A stretch of DNA of 64,000 nucleotides from Achromobacter xylosoxidans (GTDB lineage: Bacteria; Pseudomonadota; Gammaproteobacteria; Burkholderiales; Burkholderiaceae_B). Under the pieces are notes generated by a model. The model saw nothing but the letters and a program-made list of their open reading frames with translations, was not told where the DNA came from and did no database searches. The position numbers and the translations under genes are program-made. The stretch covers positions 6,324,001 to 6,388,000 of the forward strand of contig NZ_LN831029.1 in assembly GCF_001457475.1 (NCBI RefSeq). The letters are read 5' to 3'. Shown one piece after another: positions 50,014 through 57,210 of this stretch; the first letter of the stretch is position 1; every line of letters starts with the position of its first letter.

Positions 50014-50922
50014 TCAGCGCGCATTGCCCGCTGCACGCAATTCGTTCACCCAGTGCTCTGCACCGGCATTCATCCGCTCCTCCATCTGCCTGCGCAACAG
50101 GTTGTAGACCCAGTCGAAGATCAACGGACTGGAGGCGCGGTGGTTGAAGATAGCATCTTGCAGCTCGCGCGACCGCATGCTGATCTCCTGTTCTGTTGCG
50201 CCACTGCGGGAATGGTCCCAGAGCTTCTTGACTTCATCGTTGAGCCGGTCTAATAGCTCACAGGTAGCTGCCTGCCGGTTGCACTCTCTGAGCGCCCAGA
50301 TCAACACCGGCGTCATCGGAGCCAGCGTCGAAAGCACGAATGTCGTCATGGTGTAGTCGATCGCGAGCGAGGCGAAGCCAGCCACGGCACCCAGCACTAC
50401 GCAGCCCGCCAAGAGAACGAACCTGTAGCGTTTGCGCAAAGCGCTGTCGTACCAGAGGTTGGTCCGCTGACACACCAGCCTTGCCAAATGCAGTGGCAGT
50501 TCTTTGACGGCGAGCGGATACCAATTGATCAGCCGTTGCTCGTCTTTGTCACTGAGCTTCTTGCATGCGTCGGCAAATACATCCTCAGGGTCTATCCGAT
50601 TGCCAACCAAAAAGGCGTTCCAGTCCATCTGCAATATCGTGCAGTCGAAATCTTCCTGCAGCTTGGCCGCGCTCTTGAGCTGAGCACGGTGCCAGCGGTC
50701 AAGCAGCAGAACCTCCAGGAAGCCGAAGATAAGGGCGAAGAATGCAATGAACGGCTTCCCCGGGAGGAGATACGCGGACACGACTAAGCCGAGGATCGGG
50801 AATCCGAGCGAGATGGCAAAGCCCACGGCCTGGACGTTCTTAGCCCGCCGATAGATCAATGTCCTGGCGCGCAGCAAATTGAGCATTCGCGGCTCCAGCT
50901 GCTTCTTGTCGATTTCATTCAT
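50014..50922 (-). CDS. S-4TM-type membrane effector of CBASS
   Basis: A 302-aa protein with four predicted helices in two pairs: about 33-53 and 58-77, then about 168-190 and 192-213, separated by an amphipathic cytosolic region. This layout and the neighbours fit the SMODS-associated 4TM effector family. Such effectors are thought to form pores when bound to a cyclic nucleotide and kill the infected cell. The start overlaps nothing; the E2-like gene ends 57 bases upstream in the same direction. Confidence 0.82.
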   Translation of the reverse strand: MNEIDKKQLEPRMLNLLRARTLIYRRAKNVQAVGFAISLGFPILGLVVSAYLLPGKPFIAFFALIFGFLEVLLLDRWHRAQLKSAAKLQEDFDCTILQMDWNAFLVGNRIDPEDVFADACKKLSDKDEQRLINWYPLAVKELPLHLARLVCQRTNLWYDSALRKRYRFVLLAGCVVLGAVAGFASLAIDYTMTTFVLSTLAPMTPVLIWALRECNRQAATCELLDRLNDEVKKLWDHSRSGATEQEISMRSRELQDAIFNHRASSPLIFDWVYNLLRRQMEERMNAGAEHWVNELRAAGNAR

Positions 50923-50979
50923 GTTGTCCCCCTTCTACTTGCACCATTTTTGAGATCCTATGATTCAATCATCGACGTC

Positions 50980-51438
50980 TCAAGCCCAACGCTTCCTGCG
51001 TTGCCGCGGATGCTCGCCGCCGCCGGCCCATACCCCTGTCGTCAACCAGTCCTCGAAATACCACAGCCACTCTGCGGTCCAGGCAATGTAGGTGTCGACC
51101 AGTTTCATCTGCGGGATCCATTCGCGCTGTTTGGGCCACCACAGACACAGCTTGGTGCCGGGACCATCGTTGGGGTAGATGTGCGGTAGCGTGGCTTCGT
51201 CGGCCAGGACCGTCAGGTCAGGACTGAGCACGAACATTTCTGGTAGACGTGAATCGGGTGTCAAGCGAAGCTCGCACTCATAAATGCGACCGAAATCGCT
51301 CGGTGCCAAGTGGAATCTATAGCGCAACGCGCGGCCTGACTGAAACACCAGACGGGCGCCTTCAAGAGAAAGAGCACGCAGTTCCATGGCTCTCTGAGCC
51401 AAGGTCGAAACGGGCGGCGCCGGATACTGTCTCATCAA
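50980..51438 (-). CDS. Prokaryotic E2-like conjugating protein (CBASS-associated)
   Basis: A 152-aa protein with the bacterial E2 pattern: PHIYPNDGPGTKLCLWWPKQ, where H86 and C98 correspond to the E2 His-Pro-Asn-like region and catalytic Cys, then IAWTAEWLWYFEDWLTTGVW and a GGGEH tail. No E1 or JAB gene is in the operon, so this is an E2-only arrangement. In E2-only CBASS the protein joins the CD-NTase to a partner and raises its activity. It overlaps the stop of the upstream CD-NTase by four bases. Confidence 0.8.
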   Translation of the reverse strand: MMRQYPAPPVSTLAQRAMELRALSLEGARLVFQSGRALRYRFHLAPSDFGRIYECELRLTPDSRLPEMFVLSPDLTVLADEATLPHIYPNDGPGTKLCLWWPKQREWIPQMKLVDTYIAWTAEWLWYFEDWLTTGVWAGGGEHPRQRRKRWA

Positions 51439-52694
51439 CGACCGAAATAAGTGTGCGGGCGCGCAGCGACACTGACCGGCGCGGCTGCGGCCGACGAGAT
51501 CAGCGTTACCCGGCCCGCCGCGCGGTTGACTTGGCGTCGCTGGGTGTGGTCCTGCTGGATCGCGGCCGCAGAGCGGGGTCCGAACGCGCCCTCCAATACT
51601 TTGAGCAAGACATCCATGCCCTCATTATTCTCGATGGTCCGCAGGATGCGCCTTAGGTCATCGATGAGGCGTCGGTGCCACAAGAAAAAAGCTTCCTGCC
51701 TCGCGGGAGAATTCATGCTTGCCGCCAAGTTGTCCTTTGGGGCAGACGGGTTGGGCAAAAGCCATTCTTCGGAACCATCGGACCTCAGAATACGCTCGAA
51801 GTGCAGTGGCATCCGCTCAACGATATCTAGTAGCAATTCCAGGGGACTATCGTGTGGCTGCGGCGCCTCCACCGCATATGCCATAGCGGCCAACGTCGTC
51901 AGGAAGACTGAGGAAGGCGCCATGTCTGGGCTCCCTTGCGCAATGCCGAAGGCCACATTGCGATGCAGCTTCAGCAGTTGAACCAGCCGACACAGCAGTC
52001 GGTCGAACACCTCTTGAGCGTCGGGCAACGGCGTCACATCAGCACGCTTGACCGAATCCATCGCCGCCGCAAAGGTCGCAACGGCTGTGAAATTCGGAGA
52101 GATCGCGGCGGCGAGATCAAAATGCTCCGCGTACCCTCGCGGATTCGTGGAGTCGAAGAGCCGCAATTTACGGTCAGGGATGAGCCCGTGCGTCTCACCG
52201 AATGGGGCGGCCAACAATGGAGAGTCAATGACTGGAGCGATGTCGGCACACATGCCTTCCGCGTACTCGAGTGTCGCGCAACGCTCCCAGCGGCGTAGCC
52301 GGAGCCCATGCGCATCGGCGTAGCGGGACAAGGCGCGATGCAAACGGTCGAGCAGCACAGTTGGCCCTCGCTCGCCCTCGTACTGGGGACGCGCGCCTGA
52401 CGCCAAACGCGCGATCAAATCGATGTCGAAGCCCTCCCGCGAGCCGTCCCGCGGCCGAACGATTGTGCCCAACTGTCGAGAGCCATGGGCGTGGATCTGG
52501 ATCAGGTCGCCCCGAAACTCAGGGCAAGCCGAAAGAAATTCACCGGTGCTGTTGTATGAGCGCTCCAGCGCGCTCAACTGGGTGGGCGTTGGTTCGTGGG
52601 CCTGAGCGATGGCATCCACTAGGTGGAAGAAGCGCGCCGACGACCGTATGGAAATGCGAGGGCGCTGAGGAAGAGTCACAGGTTCGCGGATCAA
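51435..52694 (-). CDS. Second CD-NTase (cyclic oligonucleotide synthase-like)
   Basis: A 419-aa nucleotidyltransferase with G71-S72 in HAHGSRQLGTIV, D90-I-D92 in GFDIDLIARL and the third Asp D151 in CADIAPVID. The helical second half resembles OAS-type CD-NTases. The tail ends PHTYFGR, so the last residue is Arg and a Gly precedes it. It begins with TTG 52694 after an AAGGAG site. It is directly followed by, and coupled to, the E2-like gene, which suggests it is the protein modified by E2. Two such enzymes in one operon is unusual. Confidence 0.82.
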   Translation of the reverse strand: MIREPVTLPQRPRISIRSSARFFHLVDAIAQAHEPTPTQLSALERSYNSTGEFLSACPEFRGDLIQIHAHGSRQLGTIVRPRDGSREGFDIDLIARLASGARPQYEGERGPTVLLDRLHRALSRYADAHGLRLRRWERCATLEYAEGMCADIAPVIDSPLLAAPFGETHGLIPDRKLRLFDSTNPRGYAEHFDLAAAISPNFTAVATFAAAMDSVKRADVTPLPDAQEVFDRLLCRLVQLLKLHRNVAFGIAQGSPDMAPSSVFLTTLAAMAYAVEAPQPHDSPLELLLDIVERMPLHFERILRSDGSEEWLLPNPSAPKDNLAASMNSPARQEAFFLWHRRLIDDLRRILRTIENNEGMDVLLKVLEGAFGPRSAAAIQQDHTQRRQVNRAAGRVTLISSAAAAPVSVAARPHTYFGR

Positions 52695-52751
52695 AGGAAC
52701 TCCTTGAACTTCTTGTTGATGGCTGCCAGCTTCACCTGGACTCGCCCAAGC

Positions 52752-52916
52752 TCAACGTTTGTGCTTAGTGGGGTCTACCAGCTTGTAGCCTTGGCCCGGC
52801 CGCGGCGTCGGTGGCAGCGGCTTGCCCTTCACGCCTGTCACTTCATTGCCGGTGCCTGGGTTCTTGTACTGACCGGACTTCGGTGCCGGCGTACCGGGCT
52901 TCAACGTCTTGCTCAT
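52752..52916 (-). CDS. 54-aa Pro/Gly/Lys-rich protein heading the CBASS operon
   Basis: A small protein beginning MSKTLKPGTPAPKSGQYKNP, with GNEVTGVKGKPLPPTP and ending LVDPTKHKR. It is likely unstructured. The SGQY-x-n-GKPLPPTP pattern recalls YjzC-like small proteins. The ATG has an AAAGGGGA site. It is the first gene of the leftward operon and faces the CapH-like gene. Its role is unknown; an operon partner with an E2-like protein could be a conjugation target, but the C-terminus has no Gly. Confidence 0.7.
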   Translation of the reverse strand: MSKTLKPGTPAPKSGQYKNPGTGNEVTGVKGKPLPPTPRPGQGYKLVDPTKHKR

Positions 52917-53010
52917 GGTCGTCCCCTTTCAGGATCGGTTGGTTGGTTGCGATATTCCGGCCTTGGGCCTCTCCCCCTCTGGCCGTGTTACCAAATTGGG
53001 GTTGCGCAGT

Positions 53011-53089
53011 AAGTTCGGAATAATCACAATAAAAATTGTGGACTCCCGAACTTCTGGAGTCAAGTATTTTTTTTACCGAAAGTCCGAAC
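53011..53089. promoter_or_regulatory. Probable CapH operator region with inverted repeats
   Basis: Between the divergent operon and the regulator lie AAGTTCGG (53011-53018), an inverted copy CCGAACTT (53046-53053) and a third partial copy CCGAAC (53084-53089). Nested between the first two is a perfect dyad CACAAT-4-ATTGTG (53025-53040). The third copy ends only four bases before the regulator ATG, and no ribosome-binding site is visible there, so that mRNA may be leaderless. Confidence 0.6.
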
Positions 53090-53093
53090 AAGT

Positions 53094-53420
53094 ATGCCAA
53101 CACTGGGTGAAAAGGTCCGCACATTGCGGAAGAAAGCAGGCTTGACGATGGAAAAATTCGCCGAGCAGATCGGTGCGTCCAAGTCCTCCGTATGGGAGCT
53201 GGAAAACAAGGATAAGGCCCGCCCGTCCGCAGATCGGATCAATGAGGTTGCGAAGGTCCTGGGCGTGACGCCCGAATTCCTGATGAATGACGACGTCGCC
53301 GAGCCCACGATCGATGTGGCCGACGAAGCCTTCTTTCGCAAGTACCAGTCGTTAGACGACGGGGTAAAGCAGCAGTTGCAGGAGATCCTCAGCGTCCTCG
53401 ACAAGAAGGCTGGGTCTTGA
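53094..53420 (+). CDS. XRE-family regulator (CapH-like)
   Basis: A 108-aa protein with an N-terminal XRE helix-turn-helix (LGEKVRTLRKKAGLTMEKFA, then QIGASKSSVWELEN). The C-terminal half has no domain I can name. It is divergent from the five-gene operon and overlaps the downstream metallopeptidase gene. This matches the CapH-CapP pair, where CapH represses CBASS until CapP cleaves it after DNA damage. No good ribosome-binding site precedes the ATG. Confidence 0.82.
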   Translation: MPTLGEKVRTLRKKAGLTMEKFAEQIGASKSSVWELENKDKARPSADRINEVAKVLGVTPEFLMNDDVAEPTIDVADEAFFRKYQSLDDGVKQQLQEILSVLDKKAGS

Positions 53421-54283
53421 ATCAGATGCTTTCTCCAGCGCGAGAGGCGATCAAGATGGCGCAGCTATGGCGCGCCGTCCATGGCCTCACGTTCCCAATC
53501 AACGCGGGAGCATTGGCCCAGGAATGGTCCAGGAATGTAGCGCCGGAGGCGCCCATTGGGGAGCTGCAGGCTAGAGAGTTGAAAGGCTTCGAGGGCGGAT
53601 TGTTCTGGCTGAAAGAGAGAAAAGTTTGGGCGCTGCTGTACCACCCGCACCCCGACCTGCCAGGACGGTCCAACTTCACCGTTGCGCATGAGTTCGGGCA
53701 CTACGTCTTGCATCGCAAACTGCAAGAGGCATTTCAGTGCTCCCAAAGTGCAACATTGGGCATCACGGGGGCCAGGATCGAACGGGAGGCAGACCAGTTT
53801 GCGTCGTACCTGCTCATGCCTATCGACGACTACACCCAACTGGTGCACGGCCGTCGGATCACTCTTGATCTCCTGGGACAGTGCGCCGACCGTTACGGCG
53901 TCTCTCTGACGGCTGCAATCCTCAAGTGGTTGGAGTTCACTGATCAGGCTGCCGTTGCCGTCATGGGGCGGGAAGGGATGCTGCACTGGTGGAAGGCCAG
54001 TAGCAGTGCGAAGAAATATACATTTGGAGCGCTGCATGAGGGTATGGAACTGCCTTCGGGCTCGCTTGCTGTGAGTCCAGACCAAGCACTATCCACGGCG
54101 GATTATCGCGCGGGCGTGGAGCACCCTCCCGGCGTCTGGCCTATCAGGCTGCCTTTGCGCGAGATGCTCGTACTCTCCGACCGGTACGACATGTCCATTT
54201 CTCTGTTGGTTCTTGACGCACCTGGGGTGGAACATCCAGATGCGCCGGACGAAGATATGACAAACAATCTGCCTTCGTTCTAA
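53417..54283 (+). CDS. ImmA/IrrE-type zinc metallopeptidase (CapP-like)
   Basis: A 288-aa protein with the zinc motif HEFGHYVLH (about residues 91-99) and a downstream EREADQFASYLLMP that supplies the third ligand, the COG2856/ImmA layout. It starts with TTG 53417 in the stop of the regulator gene, or ATG 53426. A long C-terminal part after residue 190 is probably the sensor. With the regulator it should derepress the neighbouring defence operon when activated. Confidence 0.85.
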   Translation: MNQMLSPAREAIKMAQLWRAVHGLTFPINAGALAQEWSRNVAPEAPIGELQARELKGFEGGLFWLKERKVWALLYHPHPDLPGRSNFTVAHEFGHYVLHRKLQEAFQCSQSATLGITGARIEREADQFASYLLMPIDDYTQLVHGRRITLDLLGQCADRYGVSLTAAILKWLEFTDQAAVAVMGREGMLHWWKASSSAKKYTFGALHEGMELPSGSLAVSPDQALSTADYRAGVEHPPGVWPIRLPLREMLVLSDRYDMSISLLVLDAPGVEHPDAPDEDMTNNLPSF

Positions 54284-54372
54284 CTCTCACCTTCAGCAGA
54301 TCAGGTAAAGAGCTCGGGCCATTTATCGCTTCAGAGCCGACACTCATTTGATTTTAATGAATGTCCGTTTTT

Positions 54373-54539
54373 GGCCGATTCTGTTGAAAAACTCCTTCCA
54401 GTGACACTCGACTACGTTCTTGAGAGTGCTTCACCCCTTGCCCGGGATGAGATCGTTGATCTGGCGCCGATCTGGAGGGTCCATTTTTCGATCCTGGTGC
54501 GATGGCGCGCGGAGATCGAGTTTTTCAACAGAATCGGCC
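54373..54539. repeat. 22-bp perfect inverted repeat enclosing a 123-bp core (MITE-like)
   Basis: The left arm 54373-54394 (GGCCGATTCTGTTGAAAAAC...) and right arm 54518-54539 are perfect inverse copies, and similarity extends weakly outward. The core has no transposase. It lies in the roughly 600-base gap between the peptidase gene and the integrase. It may be a non-autonomous transposable element or a decayed insertion end. Confidence 0.65.
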
Positions 54540-54679
54540 GAAACCGGCCTTCAGAAGAAATGGATTTAGTCTCAGAAGCGCACCTGCGCGCTTCGAGATT
54601 TCGGACGGCGGGGTCCGAGGTGTGATGTTTTTGCACTTTGGCAATCACCCAGCAGCTCCAGCTTTGTTGATCTAAAACC

Positions 54680-54870
54680 CCAGGTTAGGTGAAGTTTTGC
54701 TAGCAAAATCCCAACTTGAGTGACGCGATGAGACCAAAGTCAATGAAGAATTTCTCTTAATTCATTGTTTAAAGTGCAATCGTGCAATCGCGCTGCTTTT
54801 CTCGCTGTCGGACTCCGTCCGACGTGTCACGTATTCCAAACTAGATGACGCAAATCTCCAGTTGGATGAA
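54680..54870. repeat. Four imperfect direct repeats near the 3' side of the recombinase gene
   Basis: CCAGGTTAGGTGAAG (54680-54694), CCAACTTGAGTGACG (54711-54725), CCAAACTAGATGACG (54836-54850) and CCAGTTGGATGAA (54858-54870) are arranged as two pairs. They end 20 bases from the stop of the tyrosine recombinase gene, a place where att sites or recombinase arm sites often lie. The stretch has no gene. Confidence 0.4.
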
Positions 54871-54889
54871 TTTCAACTCCAAAAGCGCC

Positions 54890-56095
54890 CTATCGTCCAG
54901 GACCTTCGAGTTCTCTCACGACGTCTAGAAAATCCAGCTCCGTATAGGCCATGGACGTTCGAACATCGCCATGCCGCATGGCCTTAGCGATAATTCGGAC
55001 GTCAATCCCACGCAAGGTAAGCTGGCGACCGAAAGTGTGTCGAAGCCAATGTGTCGACGCACGATCCAGCAACGCGGCCTCGGAATCGCGGCCCGCTTCG
55101 CGCAGCGATTTTGCACAGTGAACAAACGCGCCACACACAATGTCCCAAAGTGTCGCGCGACGGCGCACCTCTGCCCACAGCCGTTGACTTCGCCGCCCCA
55201 CCACAGACTGCGGCGCTCGGCCTGCCCCATCCGACCTTCGCGTCCGCGTGGATAAGATCAGCGCGGTGGAGTCGCCGCACACGGGCTCTGGCGGAAAGCC
55301 AAACGCATATCTGTACGCGCGAAGATCGTCCATTACCTGAGCTGGGACAGCAACACGTCCGGCTTTGCCACCCTTGCCGTGTTTCACCAACAAGGACCAA
55401 TGCACACGTCCAGTTTTTGGATCCGCATACAACTCCACGTCGCCCATGTTGGCTAACACAACTTCACTTGCGCGCATCCCCGTGAATTGCAACAGGCGAA
55501 TGACAAATCGATCCCGCAGAAACATCAGCTTCTTCTCGACTGACGTGCGTGGAATCTGCCCCATAAAGTCCAGCACTTCTTCGATCAGATCGGGCGGCAC
55601 CGCATGCCGGCGTGGCGCGTCACGCGCGACTCCCCCGCCGCTTCCGATCGACGCCATGGGATTGGCTCGGCGGTACCCTGCCTCAAACCAAAATTTGAGC
55701 AGCGCATGTAAGACCTTCTGTGAGTTCGCCAGCGCCGATGCTCCAAGCCTGGCTCGAAACGGGGTCCAGTCGGTATCCCCGACTCGCGCGGCGCGTCGGC
55801 CGCAGATATGGTCACCCGATCTGTCTCGCAGAAAATCGAGATAACGCGTCACGTCGGGAATGCACCAACGCCCTGGACCATCCGAACCGACCAACTGGCA
55901 GTACCACTGGATGCGGGCAATTTCGCGTCGATAGTTCGCCAAAGTATGGTGGCTTACGGGCGGCCGTCGGGCGGCAAGCACTTGAATCCAACGCTCGGCC
56001 GCTTCCCAGTCGTCGCGAACAGCTCCCAGAACGCATAGAGAGCCCTCAGGGTCGCCCGCAACGAGCGGAGAAGGGGTTGCCACGAGAACAGTCAT
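54890..56095 (-). CDS. Tyrosine site-specific recombinase (XerD/phage-integrase type)
   Basis: A 401-aa recombinase. Catalytic residues are visible: R in QFTGMRASEVV, H-x2-R in THWLRHTFGRQL, the second His in AMRHGD and the Tyr nucleophile in SMAYTELDF. The N-terminal part is the SAM-like core-binding domain (TLANYRREIARIQWYCQLVG). Its start overlaps the stop of the KfrA-like gene by four bases, so the two are coupled. It may mobilise the element that brought the defence locus. Confidence 0.9.
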   Translation of the reverse strand: MTVLVATPSPLVAGDPEGSLCVLGAVRDDWEAAERWIQVLAARRPPVSHHTLANYRREIARIQWYCQLVGSDGPGRWCIPDVTRYLDFLRDRSGDHICGRRAARVGDTDWTPFRARLGASALANSQKVLHALLKFWFEAGYRRANPMASIGSGGGVARDAPRRHAVPPDLIEEVLDFMGQIPRTSVEKKLMFLRDRFVIRLLQFTGMRASEVVLANMGDVELYADPKTGRVHWSLLVKHGKGGKAGRVAVPAQVMDDLRAYRYAFGFPPEPVCGDSTALILSTRTRRSDGAGRAPQSVVGRRSQRLWAEVRRRATLWDIVCGAFVHCAKSLREAGRDSEAALLDRASTHWLRHTFGRQLTLRGIDVRIIAKAMRHGDVRTSMAYTELDFLDVVRELEGPGR

Positions 56096-56823
56096 CGCGC
56101 GGCTCCTGCGGCCCCTAAAGCGGCCCGACGATACGAGTCCAGCAGAGCTTGCTCTTCCTTCCTGAGCGCCTCCAGACCTTCATAGCGCTCTCGCCATAGG
56201 CGGCCTTCTGCTCGTGCGGCCTCGATCGCGCGCAAGGCGAACGCCCGTCCACCTTTCTCCGCTTCTGTGACGTGCGTCACTGTGTTCACCAGCTCCGCCA
56301 ACTTATCAGCCATAGCGTTGAGCGCACGCTCGGCACTATCCACCTCGCCCTGGGCGCGCGACAGCTCACAACTCTGCTGCATCATCGCAGCTTCGAGCCG
56401 AGCGACATCAGCTTCTAACAGCCGGCGCCGCCCGCGATGCTCCTCCAACTCCACTGCAAGCAGCCGAACCGCAGTCGGATCCTCCTGCCGGGGAGCTGCC
56501 GCCGCGGCGGGCGGCGCAGTAGCAGTGCTGGGCACCAGTTCACCCGCCTGCGCCGGCGAGCTTGCGAAAGATCTTTGCACGCCGACCAGGACCGACAAAA
56601 TGGTCGCGGTGGATGGTCTTCGCGACGGAGCGTAGGCGCGCAAGATCCGCTGGTACGTTGGCACGCCATACAAGCGACCCGTGACGTCCAACATTACTCG
56701 TATCAGCCCATCAAGAAGTGCGCGGTTATCCGAAGCGGTCGGATAGGCAACCTGCAAATAGCCTATCGCCTTCATGATTTTCCTGGCATGGTCATCCGTT
56801 AGCTGAAATGACGGCCTACCCAT
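56092..56823 (-). CDS. KfrA-like coiled-coil DNA-binding protein
   Basis: A 243-aa protein beginning MGRPSFQLTDDHARKIMKAI, with an N-terminal DNA-binding region resembling KfrA and a long heptad-rich part (LLEADVARLEAAMMQQSCEL to AELVNTVTHV). I chose ATG 56823, preceded by AGGGGG, over TTG 56847. KfrA proteins bind repeats in their own promoter, and a 22-bp palindromic site is present at 56890-56911. Coupled to the recombinase gene; an accessory role in recombination is also possible. Confidence 0.7.
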   Translation of the reverse strand: MGRPSFQLTDDHARKIMKAIGYLQVAYPTASDNRALLDGLIRVMLDVTGRLYGVPTYQRILRAYAPSRRPSTATILSVLVGVQRSFASSPAQAGELVPSTATAPPAAAAAPRQEDPTAVRLLAVELEEHRGRRRLLEADVARLEAAMMQQSCELSRAQGEVDSAERALNAMADKLAELVNTVTHVTEAEKGGRAFALRAIEAARAEGRLWRERYEGLEALRKEEQALLDSYRRAALGAAGAAR

Positions 56824-56889
56824 TTCCACTGCCCCCTGAAGTATCAATCATGAAAATCGTCATACTTATTACGGGCTGACTGCACTACC

Positions 56890-56911
56890 GTACACACCGC
56901 GCAGTGTGTAC
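56890..56911. promoter_or_regulatory. Palindromic operator-like site upstream of the KfrA-like gene
   Basis: GTACACAC-6 nt-GTGTGTAC is a perfect 8-bp inverted repeat in the short gap upstream of the KfrA-like gene. KfrA-type proteins are often autoregulated through such sites. Confidence 0.5.
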
Positions 56912-56949
56912 GCTAAACAGCGAATACCGCACCTACAGGTTCTGCAGTG

Positions 56950-57210
56950 CTAAACAGCAGCCTGCAGGCCGTCCAAACGCTGGCGTCGCTCGACCGCGAG
57001 AGTCACGTCCATCATCCCGTCCACAAGCTGCCGTAGTGCCGCAACGTCAAGACTGGCAGTAACTGCCTCCCCGCATGCCCCAACCCCCAAGTCAATAGAT
57101 AAGCTGGCTTTTGGCACTTGAAGGCTGTCATAGTGGTCAAAGTTCAGAGACACACGCCCTATGGTTCCAATAGCTGCCCTGAAAGGCACGTCCACCCTAA
57201 TTCGACGCAT
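56950..57210 (-). CDS. Small hypothetical protein downstream of topB
   Basis: An 86-aa protein (MRRIRVDVPFRAAIGTIGRV) without recognised domains, signal peptide or helices. Its start overlaps the topB stop by 14 bases, so it is translated with topB. Unknown function. Confidence 0.6.
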   Translation of the reverse strand: MRRIRVDVPFRAAIGTIGRVSLNFDHYDSLQVPKASLSIDLGVGACGEAVTASLDVAALRQLVDGMMDVTLAVERRQRLDGLQAAV

